DNA from: Solirubrum koreensis
Lineage (GTDB): Bacteria; Bacteroidota; Bacteroidia; Cytophagales; Hymenobacteraceae
DNA: 64,000 nucleotides
Assembly: GCF_039541855.1 (NCBI RefSeq)
Contig: NZ_BAABHA010000010.1
Coordinates: 372,001 to 436,000 of the forward strand
Direction of reading: 5' to 3'
The notes below the pieces were generated by a model. The model saw only the letters and a program-made list of their open reading frames with translations. It did not search any database and had not been told where the DNA came from. A program made the position numbers and the translations under genes. Shown one piece after another: positions 51,407-60,135 of this stretch (position 1 is its first letter; each line of letters starts with the position of its first letter).

Positions 51407-52417
51407 ATGTCCCAACTTTTTACTTCCGCCATTGCCGGCGTCGGCCATTACGTGCCGTCTCGCGTGGTACCTAACGTGGAGCTCGAGGAGCTCATGGAAA
51501 CCACCGACGCCTGGATTCAGGAGCGCACCGGCATTAAAGAGCGGCGCTGGTTTGAAGAAGGCACTGACACCACCGCCAACATGGGTGCTGCGGCTTCCCG
51601 CAAGGCGCTGGAAATGGCCGGCCTCACGCCCGACGACGTGCAGCTCATCGTTTTCGCCACCCTCTCGCCCGACTACCTGTTTCCCGGCTCGGGTGTGCTG
51701 TTGCAGCGTGAGCTAGGCATTCAGGCACCCATTCCCGCATTCGACGTGCGTAACCAGTGTTCGGGCTTCATTTATGCCCTGTCGCTGGCCGATCAGTTTA
51801 TCAAAACCGGCATGTACGAAACGGCGCTGGTGGTGGGCTCCGAAATTCACTCTTCGGGCCTCGATAAAAGCACCCGCGGCCGGGCCGTGTCGGTTATTTT
51901 TGGTGATGGTGCCGGGGCCGTGGTGCTCAAGCGCAGCACTGAGGAAGGCCGCGGCATCCTAAGCACCCACCTGCACGCCCAGGGCGAGCATGCCGAAGAG
52001 CTGATTACCCGCGAACCGGGCTCGAACCGCGACAACCGCGTGCAAATCGTGCTCGACAAGCCCGAAGACATGTACCCCTTTATGAACGGGCAGCAGGTGT
52101 TCAAGCACGCCGTAACGCGTTTTCCCGAGGTTATTCAGGAAGCCCTGCAAGCCAACGGCTACCAGGCCTCCGACATCGACATGCTGATTCCGCACCAGGC
52201 CAACCTGCGCATCACCCAGTACGTGGGCCAGAAAATGGGGCTGTCGGAAGACAAAGTATTCAGCAACATCCAGCGCTACGGCAACACCACGGCTGCTTCT
52301 GTGCCCATTGCCCTGAGCGAAGCCGTGGGCGAAGGCCGCATCAAGCCCGGCGACCTTGTGTGTCTGGCCGCGTTCGGCTCGGGCTTTACCTGGGCTTCGG
52401 CGCTTATTAAATGGTGA
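51407..52417 (+). CDS. fabH: Beta-ketoacyl-ACP synthase III
   Basis: A 336-residue KAS III that condenses acetyl-CoA (or a branched starter) with malonyl-ACP to begin fatty-acid synthesis. The catalytic triad is Cys118 in RNQCSGFIYAL, His263 in IPHQANLRI and Asn293 in YGNTTAASVP. The N-terminus is IAGVGHYVPSRVVPN, and RTGIKERRW occurs as in the family. It has its own promoter and a downstream hairpin; the DtxR-type gene follows on the same strand after the terminator. Confidence 0.95.
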   Translation: MSQLFTSAIAGVGHYVPSRVVPNVELEELMETTDAWIQERTGIKERRWFEEGTDTTANMGAAASRKALEMAGLTPDDVQLIVFATLSPDYLFPGSGVLLQRELGIQAPIPAFDVRNQCSGFIYALSLADQFIKTGMYETALVVGSEIHSSGLDKSTRGRAVSVIFGDGAGAVVLKRSTEEGRGILSTHLHAQGEHAEELITREPGSNRDNRVQIVLDKPEDMYPFMNGQQVFKHAVTRFPEVIQEALQANGYQASDIDMLIPHQANLRITQYVGQKMGLSEDKVFSNIQRYGNTTAASVPIALSEAVGEGRIKPGDLVCLAAFGSGFTWASALIKW

Positions 52418-52463
52418 GCCCCTTTTACTGAACCGGACCGGCCGGCAAGTTAATTCCAAGGTT

Positions 52464-52498
52464 GAGGCAGGCGTTTTTCGCCTGCCTCGCTTTTTTTT
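52464..52498 (+). terminator. Terminator of fabH
   Basis: GAGGCAGGCG pairs perfectly with CGCCTGCCTC around a 5-base T loop, followed by a run of eight T residues. Confidence 0.9.
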
Positions 52499-52562
52499 GG
52501 GACCTTTGCTCAGGTTACCGAAACCGTTTTCGATTCCTGCGCCACCCACAGCAAGCACCGCT

Positions 52563-53231
52563 TTGCCGAGTCACACCGAGGAGAACTACCTAAAAACCAT
52601 CTTTAAGCTGGCAGAAGCCGAGCCGGGGATGGAAGTCAGCACCAACCGCATTGCCGAGCTGCTGCAAACCAAGCCGGCTTCGGTAACTGACATGCTGCGC
52701 CGCCTCGGCGAGAAAGGTCTGCTCAATTACCAACGCTACCGCGGTGTGTCGCTCACGCCCGAAGGCCGGCAGCTGGCCTTGCTTACCATTCGCAAGCACC
52801 GCTTGTGGGAAGTGTTTCTGGTGCAGAAACTCGGTTTTGCCTGGGACGAAGTGCACGACGTGGCCGAGGAAATGGAGCACATTCAGTCGCCGCTACTCGT
52901 GCGCCGCCTCGATGCTTTCCTGGGCTTCCCACGCCTCGACCCGCACGGCGACCCTATTCCGGCTGAGGATGGGGGCATGAACCGCCCGCAGCTCCAGGTG
53001 CTGGCCGACCTCGCCGCTGGCGCCACGGCCTCCATTGTGGCGGTAAAAAATACCGCGCCCGTGTTTTTGCAGCACCTCAGCAAGCTGGGGCTCGAACTGG
53101 GCACGCCCGTAACGGTGCTCGACTGCAATGCTTACGACCAGTCCATGCTAATCCGGATCGGTTCGAGCGGCATCGAGCGCATGGTGTCGGCCGAAGTGAG
53201 CCGCAACTTGTGCGTGACGGAAACCTACTGA
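52563..53231 (+). CDS. DtxR/MntR-family metal-dependent regulator
   Basis: A 222-residue DtxR-type protein. A TTG at 52563 gives MPSHTEENYLKTIF, the usual family N-terminus; no ATG fits, and the longer frame upstream runs through the fabH terminator. The winged helix is at about 10-65 (RIAELLQTKPASVTDMLRRLGEKGL, GVSLTPEGRQLALLT). The dimerisation domain (about 66-140) has the metal residues HRLWEVFLVQ, VHDVAEEMEHIQS. A C-terminal FeoA/SH3-like domain (about 150-220) follows. It represses metal-uptake genes when bound to Mn2+ or Fe2+; which metal is unknown. It lies six bases before mnmE, so they are probably co-transcribed. Confidence 0.9.
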   Translation: MPSHTEENYLKTIFKLAEAEPGMEVSTNRIAELLQTKPASVTDMLRRLGEKGLLNYQRYRGVSLTPEGRQLALLTIRKHRLWEVFLVQKLGFAWDEVHDVAEEMEHIQSPLLVRRLDAFLGFPRLDPHGDPIPAEDGGMNRPQLQVLADLAAGATASIVAVKNTAPVFLQHLSKLGLELGTPVTVLDCNAYDQSMLIRIGSSGIERMVSAEVSRNLCVTETY

Positions 53232-53237
53232 TCTGCC

Positions 53238-54623
53238 ATGCTGCCAACCGCGCTTTCCGACACCATTGTTGCGCTTTCCACGCCGCCCGGCGCCGGGGCC
53301 ATTGCGGTAGTACGCCTCTCAGGCCCCCGCGCCATTGAGCTGGCTAACGGGGTTTTTCGGGGTAAAAACCTAACCGAGCAGCCCGGCAACACCCTGCACT
53401 ACGGTACGCTCCGCACTGATACCGGCGAGGTGCTCGATGAAGTGGTCGTTGGTCTGTTTCGCGGCCCCCACTCCTACACCCGCGAAGACGTGGTGGAAAT
53501 CAGCACCCACGGCTCCGACTACATCGTGCGCGAGCTGCTGGCCCTGCTGGTGCGCCGCGGTGCCCGCCTCGCCGAACCCGGCGAGTTCACCAAGCGCGCC
53601 TTCCTGAGCGGCGCTTTCGATCTGGCCCAGGCAGAAGCCGTAGCCGACCTTATTGCCGCCGACTCAGCTCTGCAGCACCGCGTGGCCCTCAACCAGATGC
53701 GTGGGGGCTTCAGCCAGGAGCTCAAGGAACTGCGCCAACAGCTCATAGACTTTGCGGCGCTCCTGGAACTGGAGCTGGATTTCGGCGAAGAAGACGTGGA
53801 GTTTGCCGACCGCTCGGGCTTGCTGCGCCTGCTTACGCACGTCCAAACCGTGGTGCAGCGCCTGCTGCGTTCCTTCGAGCTGGGCAACGTCATCAAGAAC
53901 GGTGTAACTACGGTTATTGCGGGCCGACCGAACGCGGGCAAAAGCACCTTGCTCAACGCTTTGCTCAACGAGGAACGCGCCATCGTATCGGCCATTCCCG
54001 GCACCACTCGGGATTTTATCGAAGACGAAGTCAGCCTCGACGGCATCAAGTTCCGGTTTGTGGATACGGCTGGCCTGCGCGAAACCACCGACGAGGTAGA
54101 AGCCATTGGGGTGCAGCGCACCCGCCAGCGCGTGGAGCAGGCCTCCGTGGTTCTCTACCTCTTCGACCTAATCACCGCCTCACCGGCCGAAGTAGCCGCC
54201 GATATAGCCGCGCTACCCGTTCCCGGCAGTGCCAGGCTACTGCTCGTGGCCAACAAGCTCGATCAGGCGCCGCCCGCTTCGGTAGCCATTTTTCAACAAC
54301 AGTTTCCTGACTTGCTATTACTGGCTGCCGCGCCCCGTACCGGCCTCGACGAGCTGCGGCAACACTTGCTGGCTACCGTGCGCCGCGAAGGTCTGGATGC
54401 GGGTTCGGCCACCATCGTGACCAACCTGCGCCACGCGCGCAGCCTGGAAGTGGCCGCGCAGGCCCTGGAAGCCGTGCAACTTGGGCTAAACACCGGTGCC
54501 GGCACCGAGCTGGTAGCCGCTGACCTGCGCCAGGCATTACGGGCCCTGGGCGAAATCACCGGCGACATTTCCTCCGACGATTTACTGAGCTCGATTTTTA
54601 CCCGATTCTGCATCGGCAAATAA
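53238..54623 (+). CDS. mnmE: tRNA modification GTPase MnmE
   Basis: A 461-residue protein with an N-terminal domain (TIVALSTPPGAGAIAVVRLSG), helical middle domain and an inserted G domain. The G1 motif is GRPNAGKST (229-237), G2 lies in PGTTRD, G3 is DTAG and G4 is NKLD. The terminal CIGK motif gives the catalytic Cys. With MnmG it forms cmnm5U at the tRNA wobble position. The insertion point and length are normal. It follows the DtxR-type gene closely and precedes gltA by 133 bases. Confidence 0.96.
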   Translation: MLPTALSDTIVALSTPPGAGAIAVVRLSGPRAIELANGVFRGKNLTEQPGNTLHYGTLRTDTGEVLDEVVVGLFRGPHSYTREDVVEISTHGSDYIVRELLALLVRRGARLAEPGEFTKRAFLSGAFDLAQAEAVADLIAADSALQHRVALNQMRGGFSQELKELRQQLIDFAALLELELDFGEEDVEFADRSGLLRLLTHVQTVVQRLLRSFELGNVIKNGVTTVIAGRPNAGKSTLLNALLNEERAIVSAIPGTTRDFIEDEVSLDGIKFRFVDTAGLRETTDEVEAIGVQRTRQRVEQASVVLYLFDLITASPAEVAADIAALPVPGSARLLLVANKLDQAPPASVAIFQQQFPDLLLLAAAPRTGLDELRQHLLATVRREGLDAGSATIVTNLRHARSLEVAAQALEAVQLGLNTGAGTELVAADLRQALRALGEITGDISSDDLLSSIFTRFCIGK

Positions 54624-54756
54624 ATTTTGAACAAGCATAACGCTTTCCCTGTACTAGTGCGCGGGAGCAGCAAACTCGCCTTTGGGTTGCAGGGCAAGCT
54701 CCTAATTGCGTACTTCGCCCCCGTCGTTCCCCACCCTGTCCAATAACCTGTTTCTA

Positions 54757-56046
54757 ATGGCAGAAAACGCTGAAATAATCCTCGACGGCAAGTCGTACAC
54801 TTTGCCGGTTGTTGAAGGTACTGAACAAGAAAAAGCATTCGACATCGGCAAGCTGCGTGACCAATCGGGTTACGTAACCCTCGATTCGGGCTACAAGAAC
54901 ACCGGTGCTACCAAAAGCGCCATCACGTTCCTCGACGGCGAAGAAGGCATTCTGCGCTACCGCGGCTACCCCATCGAGCAGCTCGCCGAGCACTCCAACT
55001 TCATGGAAGTAGCCTACTTGCTGATTTACGGCAAGCTGCCTACCGAACAGGAAATCACCGATTTCAACGGCCAGATTGCCCGCCATACCCTCGTTCACGA
55101 GGATATGCGTAAGATTTTCGACGGCTTCCCCTCGAGCGCCCACCCCATGGGCATCTTGTCGTCACTGGTTTCGGCCCTCACTGCGTTCTACCCTGAGTCG
55201 CTCGACCCGAACCAGAGCGAGGAGGAAATGAACTTGAACATCAAGCGCCTTATCGCCAAGATTTCGACGATTGCCGCTTGGTCGTACAAGAACTCGGTTG
55301 GCCACCCGGTTAACTACCCCAAAAACAAGCTGGACTACGTGTCCAACTTCCTCCACATGATGTTCGCCTTCCCCACGGAAGATTACGACATCAACCCGGT
55401 GGTGGTAAATGCCCTGAACAAACTGCTGATTCTGCACGCCGACCACGAGCAAAATTGCTCGACCTCCACGGTGCGCATGGTGGGCTCGGCTAACGCCTCG
55501 CTTTACTCGTCGGTTTCGGCCGGTATTTGCGCCTTGTGGGGCCCGCTGCACGGCGGTGCCAACCAAGAGGTGATTGAGATGCTGGAAGAGATTAAGGCCG
55601 ACGGTGGCAACACCGACAAGTGGCTGGCCAAGGCCAAGGACAAGAACGACCCGTTCCGTCTCATGGGCTTCGGTCACCGCGTGTACAAAAACTTCGATCC
55701 GCGCGCCAAAATCATCAAGAAGGCCGCCGACGATGTGCTGTCTGCCTTGGGTATCGACGACCCCATTCTGGAAATTGCCAAGAAGCTCGAAGAGGCTGCG
55801 CTTACCGATCCTTACTTCGTTGAGCGTAAGCTATATCCGAACGTTGACTTCTACTCGGGCATTATCTACCGGGCCATTGGAATTCCGACGGATATGTTCA
55901 CGGTAATGTTTGCCATGGGCCGCCTCCCCGGCTGGATTGCCCAGTGGAAAGAGCTGCGCGAAAACAAGGAGCCAATTGGACGTCCGCGCCAGATTTACAC
56001 GGGCGAAACGGAGCGCAACTACGCGCCTATTTCGGAGCGTTCCTAG
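54757..56046 (+). CDS. gltA: Citrate synthase
   Basis: A 429-residue type II citrate synthase, the first enzyme of the TCA cycle. It starts MAENAEIILDGKSYTL (ATG 54757), the ordinary N-terminus, rather than 17 codons upstream. Key elements: LRYRGYPIEQLAEHS, LHADHEQNCSTSTVRMVGSANAS (catalytic His), GPLHGGANQEVIEML, GFGHRVYKNFDPRA (second catalytic His and substrate Arg) and NVDFYSGIIYRAIGIP with catalytic Asp. The Bacteroidota form belongs to the NADH-sensitive hexameric class; regulation was not assessed. Confidence 0.96.
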   Translation: MAENAEIILDGKSYTLPVVEGTEQEKAFDIGKLRDQSGYVTLDSGYKNTGATKSAITFLDGEEGILRYRGYPIEQLAEHSNFMEVAYLLIYGKLPTEQEITDFNGQIARHTLVHEDMRKIFDGFPSSAHPMGILSSLVSALTAFYPESLDPNQSEEEMNLNIKRLIAKISTIAAWSYKNSVGHPVNYPKNKLDYVSNFLHMMFAFPTEDYDINPVVVNALNKLLILHADHEQNCSTSTVRMVGSANASLYSSVSAGICALWGPLHGGANQEVIEMLEEIKADGGNTDKWLAKAKDKNDPFRLMGFGHRVYKNFDPRAKIIKKAADDVLSALGIDDPILEIAKKLEEAALTDPYFVERKLYPNVDFYSGIIYRAIGIPTDMFTVMFAMGRLPGWIAQWKELRENKEPIGRPRQIYTGETERNYAPISERS

Positions 56047-56063
56047 TTCAAAGGTTTCTAATT

Positions 56064-56104
56064 AAACAAAGCGGCCAGCCCTTACCGGGCTGGCCGCTTT
56101 GTTT
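56064..56104. terminator. Bidirectional terminator
   Basis: A perfect 18-bp stem (AAACAAAGCGGCCAGCCC and its complement) with a 5-base loop, T-rich on both sides, between gltA and the convergent secreted protein gene. Confidence 0.9.
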
Positions 56105-56120
56105 TTGGCCGAGCGGCTGA

Positions 56121-56477
56121 TTAACGACCGTTCACGGCAATGGTATTGGTCTGGGCTTGCTTATATGCTAGCAGCTGTTGCGAATTGAGTACAGTAGCCA
56201 AGTTAGCTTCATACGCTATCTGCAGCTCACCGATGCGCTTGGCCAGTGCCGCAGGCTCGGCGGCATACATGGCCTTGGCCTCCTGCTCGGCTGTGAGCAT
56301 ATCGATGGTCATTCGCCGCACTTTTAAGTACTGGGCTTCATTAAGCTGAGAAGTGCGCACCATTTGGCGCGCAATGCCGGTAGCCCGCGCCTCTATGGGT
56401 TGGTCGCTGATCGGCTGGGCAACCAATGCACCACAGGATAATGCCAGGCTGAACACGCAGGCGTAAACGGTTTTCAT
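56121..56477 (-). CDS. Small secreted helical protein, Spy-like (paralogue 2 of 3)
   Basis: A 118-residue protein with a signal peptide (MKTVYACVFSLALSCGALVAQ) and an all-helical mature part: GIARQMVRTSQLNEAQYLKV, MLTAEQEAKAMYAAEPAALA and IAYEANLATVLNSQQLLAYKQ. The LNEAQ.LKVR and QQLLAYK elements match the paralogues at 41677 and 56712. The overall form suggests a CpxP/Spy-type periplasmic chaperone, but the motif is not diagnostic. It is separated from the third paralogue by a terminator and an AT-rich region. Confidence 0.75.
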   Translation of the reverse strand: MKTVYACVFSLALSCGALVAQPISDQPIEARATGIARQMVRTSQLNEAQYLKVRRMTIDMLTAEQEAKAMYAAEPAALAKRIGELQIAYEANLATVLNSQQLLAYKQAQTNTIAVNGR

Positions 56478-56655
56478 AGTAAGGTTTGAAAAGAGGTGGA
56501 AGTATGATGACCCTGAGTCAGAAGCAGCAGTAAAGGCATCTGCCTAGCGCCGATCCAACATAACAATATTAACAATAATTTATATTTGTCAAATATTAAG
56601 TTTGATTTATTTTCTATCCATGGTTCCGCATGGCTCCCGATCAAGCCCACGTAAC
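56478..56655. promoter_or_regulatory. AT-rich upstream region of the 118-aa protein
   Basis: A low-GC tract at about 56560-56625 lies 83-148 bases upstream of the minus-strand ATG at 56477. It contains TTAAGTTT at 56596-56603, also found upstream of the paralogue at 42072. No gene is seen here. Confidence 0.4.
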
Positions 56656-56692
56656 GCAACAACGCCAGCCCAATTCGGACTGGCGTTGTTGC
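56656..56692 (-). terminator. Terminator of the 122-aa secreted protein gene
   Basis: GCAACAACGCCAG and CTGGCGTTGTTGC pair perfectly (13 bp) across an 11-base loop, 20 bases beyond the stop at 56712. The flanking T run is short. Confidence 0.7.
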
Positions 56693-56711
56693 ATCGTGAA
56701 AGCGGCTGAAG

Positions 56712-57080
56712 TTAACGGCTCGGCTGGCCGAGGGCGGTCATGCTGCTTTGGTTTTTGGTAAACGCTACCAACTGGTTCGGCCGTAGCAAAGTGGCTAATT
56801 GGCGGTAGTAGCTTAGCTGAGCATCGGCCATGCGAATGTCCCGGATATCGGGGTCGGCGGCGAAACGCTCCTTAATGTCTTCCAGGTCGGTGAGCATGCG
56901 CAGGTTCAGTTGCTTCAACTTCAGGTACTGGCCTTCGTCGAGCAGGGCCTTCTCGGCCATGGTGCGCGTAAGGGCCGTGGCGCGGCTGTTAAGCGCGCCT
57001 GTTTCATCGGGCTCCGAGCTGGCAGCGGAAGCACCTTGTAGACCTGCGGCCAAACCCGCGACGAGTAGTAGCTTTTTCAT
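56712..57080 (-). CDS. Small secreted helical protein, Spy-like (paralogue 3 of 3)
   Basis: A 122-residue protein started at MKKLLLVAGLAAGLQGASA (ATG 57080), with a signal peptide and a helical mature part: TRTMAEKALLDEGQYLKLKQ, LTDLEDIKERFAADP and LSYYRQLATLLRPNQLVAFT. It shares the DEGQYLKL / NQL.AF pattern with the paralogues at 41677 and 56121. The frame reaches 57185 but the added N-terminus is unconvincing. A strongly AT-rich region (57180-57334) lies upstream. Confidence 0.75.
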   Translation of the reverse strand: MKKLLLVAGLAAGLQGASAASSEPDETGALNSRATALTRTMAEKALLDEGQYLKLKQLNLRMLTDLEDIKERFAADPDIRDIRMADAQLSYYRQLATLLRPNQLVAFTKNQSSMTALGQPSR

Positions 57081-57334
57081 GGTGGAGAAGTGTGGAAGAT
57101 GGAAATGTGAATGGAAGGGTGTTTTTAAGCTGTTGTGAGAGGCTATGCTGCTGTTGCGCTTTGCATCAGAGCACATTCCAAACATACAGATAAATTTTAA
57201 ATAAAAAAATAAAAATTATAACTATTCTAATCAATATCTTTGATGAAGAACACTCAATTAACTGTTTTTCAGACGTTTATTAACAACCCCAATTAGCACT
57301 ACTTCAGCAACCTAAAGCTTTACTTTAAGTGCGT
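57081..57334. promoter_or_regulatory. AT-rich intergenic region upstream of the 122-aa protein
   Basis: This region contains a tract at 57182-57262 made mostly of A and T (for example AAATTTTAAATAAAAAAATA). A plus-strand TATCTTTG (57236-57243) would fit a -7 box, but only a 17-codon frame follows, so it is not called as a promoter. No protein gene is supported here. Confidence 0.4.
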
Positions 57335-57368
57335 AAAAAAGCGGCCAACCTACGAATAGGTGGCCGCT
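57335..57368 (-). terminator. Terminator of the OmpA-family gene
   Basis: On the minus strand AGCGGCCACCTA pairs with TAGGTTGGCCGCT (one bulge) and is followed by TTTTTT. It lies 25 bases after the stop at 57393. Confidence 0.8.
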
Positions 57369-57392
57369 ACCAGAATAAAATAGAACAAGCTT

Positions 57393-59333
57393 CTACAGAA
57401 TACGCAGCTCGATGCGCCGGTTTTGCTGTCTGTGCTCTTCTGAATCGTTCGCCGCTACGGGCTTTTGCTCGCCGTAGCCCCGGAAGCGAAGCCGCCCGGC
57501 CTTCACGCCGTGCTCAACTAAATAGTTGTACACCGACCGAGCCCGGTTTTTCGACAGCACCAGGTTGTCGTCGTCGCTGCCCACGTCATCGGTATGGCCC
57601 GAAATTTCCACCTGTATTTCGGAGTACTGGCGCATGAACTGGATCAGGCGGTTCAGTTCGGTGCGGGAGTTCGGCTTCAGCGCGTATTCCTTGGTATCGA
57701 AAAACAAGTTGTTCAGCACAATGCTCCGCCCCGAACGAACCGGCTCCAGGTAGATGTCAAGAGTCAGCGGATCAAAATTGCGCTTGTTGGAATAGTCAAA
57801 GTTGAGGCTTTTCATCAGGTACTTATCGGCCGCGGCGTACATGCCGTATTGGCGGCCTTCATTCAACACCACCGTGTACTCACCGTTTTCAGGGTCGGAG
57901 GTTACGAACTGGGTTAGCTCATCCGTTTTCAGGTCGTAAATCTGCACATCGGCCTGAATCGGCTTCTTGGTAATGGCATCGAAAACCCGGCCCTGCGTGT
58001 AGGTACTGTTTTCGCTCGACTGGACTTCCTTTGGCACTTCGAAGCTGAATAACTCCACCGGCCGTTCCCGCTCTTTCACAGTGGCCTCGGCCGGTCGGGT
58101 GCGTGAACAAAACCCGCGGCGGTTGTCCGATGACACAAACATCGAAGCTTCGTTTTCAAAGGTATTGAGCGGATAGCCCAGATTTACGGGAACCGACCAT
58201 TTGCCCCCCGCTAGCGAGGTGCGGTACACATCGAGTCCGCCCATGCCTACTAAGCCGTCGGTAACATAGTAGAGCGTGGTGCCGCTGGCGTGAATGAATG
58301 GCGCCATATCCTTGCCGGCAGTATTCACGGGCTGCCCTAAGTTGCGCGCCAAGCTCCACGAACCGTCGGTTTGCAGGGTGGTAACGTAAACATCCTCTTG
58401 GCCCTGGCCACCGCGGCGGTCAGAAGTAAAATACAGCGTACGACCGTCGGCAGACAGGGAAGGCTGCGAATCCCAATTAACGGAATTGACGTTCCGGCCC
58501 AGGTTGCGCGGTTTGCTCCAGGTATTACCCGTGCGACGCGAAATGTATAAGTCGCAGTTACCCACGGCGCCAGGACGGTCACAGGAGGCGAAAACCAGCG
58601 TTTTACCATCGCCGGAAATCGATCCGGCTCCTTCGTTGAACTGGGTGTTGATGTTTGACGATATCAGCGAAGGCTCGCTAAAAGTACCGTCTTTGCCCAT
58701 GCGACTCACCACGATGTCCTCGTCGGATTCTCCGGTTTTGCGGGCTGTGTACACCAAGAAGCGGTTGTCGGCAGTAACGGCGGGGAAATACTGAAACCGA
58801 AACGTGTTCAGCGGTGCGCCCAGTCGTTGCGGCGTGGTGCCTACCGGATGCTGAATGGCGTTCAGGGCAAACTCACAGCTCTGCAGTTGTTGCTGAGCCT
58901 TGGGAATGTAGCGTTGGCCTTTAGGAGCTGCTTTCAGGTACTTCTGATAAGCGTCCTGTGCCGTTTTGTATTCGCCGAAGCCCAACGCTAACTCGCCCAG
59001 AATGAAATAGTCGTTCATTCTACCCGCTTCGAAAGGCGTTTTCTCTAAACCTTGCCGATACGCCTCAAACGCGGCAGGTTTATCGCCCATGATGCGCAAC
59101 AAAGAGCCTTTCAGCAGAAATGGCTCCCCCATGGAGGGAAACTTGTCGTTCAACCCATTCAGGGTTTCAATGGCTTTATCAAATTGCCGATCTTTGACTT
59201 GCTGCTGCGCTTTTTCCCAAAGGTTTCGGGCTTTGGTATTGGTAACGGGGCTTTTGGCTTGCGCAACTGCTTGGGGAGCAGCCGATAGACAAACCAATAC
59301 AACAGCCAACAACGGCAGCAACATGCGGCGCAT
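57393..59333 (-). CDS. OmpA-family protein with PD40 beta-propeller
   Basis: A 646-residue secreted protein with a signal peptide (residues 1-24, ending AVAQ). TPR-like helices at about 35-150 are followed by WD40/PD40-type repeats (for example SISGDGKTLVFASCDR and PSLSADGRTLYFTSDRRGG, about 190-425), a carboxypeptidase-like beta-sandwich (about 450-520, KPIQADVQIYDLK) and a C-terminal OmpA domain (about 530-646) with ISGHTDDVGSDDDN, LSKNRARSVYNYLVEHG and RGYGEQKPVAANDSEEHRQQNRR. The OmpA domain binds peptidoglycan. This architecture (PorE-like or a Bacteroidota gliding/T9SS-associated OmpA protein) tethers outer-membrane complexes to the wall. It precedes queE on the opposite reading order, ten bases away. 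Confidence 0.9.
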   Translation of the reverse strand: MRRMLLPLLAVVLVCLSAAPQAVAQAKSPVTNTKARNLWEKAQQQVKDRQFDKAIETLNGLNDKFPSMGEPFLLKGSLLRIMGDKPAAFEAYRQGLEKTPFEAGRMNDYFILGELALGFGEYKTAQDAYQKYLKAAPKGQRYIPKAQQQLQSCEFALNAIQHPVGTTPQRLGAPLNTFRFQYFPAVTADNRFLVYTARKTGESDEDIVVSRMGKDGTFSEPSLISSNINTQFNEGAGSISGDGKTLVFASCDRPGAVGNCDLYISRRTGNTWSKPRNLGRNVNSVNWDSQPSLSADGRTLYFTSDRRGGQGQEDVYVTTLQTDGSWSLARNLGQPVNTAGKDMAPFIHASGTTLYYVTDGLVGMGGLDVYRTSLAGGKWSVPVNLGYPLNTFENEASMFVSSDNRRGFCSRTRPAEATVKERERPVELFSFEVPKEVQSSENSTYTQGRVFDAITKKPIQADVQIYDLKTDELTQFVTSDPENGEYTVVLNEGRQYGMYAAADKYLMKSLNFDYSNKRNFDPLTLDIYLEPVRSGRSIVLNNLFFDTKEYALKPNSRTELNRLIQFMRQYSEIQVEISGHTDDVGSDDDNLVLSKNRARSVYNYLVEHGVKAGRLRFRGYGEQKPVAANDSEEHRQQNRRIELRIL

Positions 59334-59343
59334 AAACTCGGGG

Positions 59344-59988
59344 CTACGGAATGTCGAGGTACTTATGCGTCTGAAGCGACACCTGCCAGCGCGGGTGTTG
59401 CTTGACGTATTCTATGAGCAATGGGGTAATTGAAGCGGCTTTGCTCCACTCGGGCTGTAAGAAAAGCCGGCAAGTGGGACCCACCTGAGCGGCATGTTCT
59501 TCGGCCCAGGCAAAGTCGCTTTTGTGGAATACCACCACTTTTAGTTCGTGGGCTTGTGCCAGTACATCGGGGCGTGGGGCTTTGAATTTCTTGGGCGAAA
59601 GGCAAATCCAGTCCCATTCACCGGACAGCGGATGGGCACCGGAGGTTTCGAGCCAGGTTTGCATCCCGGCTGCATGCAGAGAACGTGTAAGGGCGCCTAA
59701 TTCGTGCATCAGGGGCTCACCGCCGGTAATAACCACGGCTTTGCCAGGGTGCTGGCTGGCCTGCGCCACCAAATCGGCAATGGCATATTTGGGATGAGCC
59801 TCAGCGTCCCAAGATTCCTTTACATCACACCAATGGCAGCCCACATCGCAGCCACCGAGGCGAATGAAGTATGCGGCACGGCCGGCGTTAGCGCCTTCGC
59901 CCTGAATGGTGTAAAACTGCTCCATCACCGGCAAAGCTGGCGCAGAGGCTGATAGGGAGGCAGGAAGTACGGGAAGCGGGTAAGTCAA
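59344..59988 (-). CDS. queE: 7-carboxy-7-deazaguanine synthase (QueE)
   Basis: A 214-residue radical SAM enzyme converting CPH4 to 7-carboxy-7-deazaguanine in the queuosine pathway. The cluster motif is CDVGCHWC (Cys47, Cys51, Cys54), i.e. C-x3-C-x2-C as in QueE. FYTIQGEGANAGRAAYFIRL opens the domain and VVITGGEPLMHELGAL carries the GGE motif. The length matches the shorter QueE. It lies ten bases upstream of the OmpA gene on the minus strand and may be co-transcribed with it; other queuosine genes are outside the window. Confidence 0.94.
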   Translation of the reverse strand: MTYPLPVLPASLSASAPALPVMEQFYTIQGEGANAGRAAYFIRLGGCDVGCHWCDVKESWDAEAHPKYAIADLVAQASQHPGKAVVITGGEPLMHELGALTRSLHAAGMQTWLETSGAHPLSGEWDWICLSPKKFKAPRPDVLAQAHELKVVVFHKSDFAWAEEHAAQVGPTCRLFLQPEWSKAASITPLLIEYVKQHPRWQVSLQTHKYLDIP

Positions 59989-60006
59989 AACGAATGAACT
60001 GCGCAG

Positions 60007-60080
60007 AAAAAAAGCCGGGCCGTCGAGTTTACGGCAGCGCCGCCAAATGCGATGCTCCCGTTTACCGGCGGCCCGACTTT
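60007..60080 (-). terminator. Large hairpin terminator after folD
   Basis: AAAGCCGGGCCGTCG (60011-60025) pairs with the complement near 60065-60080 with two wobble pairs; the intervening bases contain a second stem (ACGGCAGCG and AAACGGGAGC partners). On the minus strand the hairpin is followed by seven T residues. It lies 56 bases past the folD stop. Confidence 0.65.
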
Positions 60081-60135
60081 AAAAATAGAACAACCCGCCG
60101 GCTTTAGCAATTCCCGAGCTGTTGAAATTTTGGAT

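Noticed and set aside
57236..57303. A TATCTTTG box followed by a 17-codon frame on the plus strand
   Set aside because: No protein of useful length follows, and the tract is AT-rich enough to give such boxes by chance.
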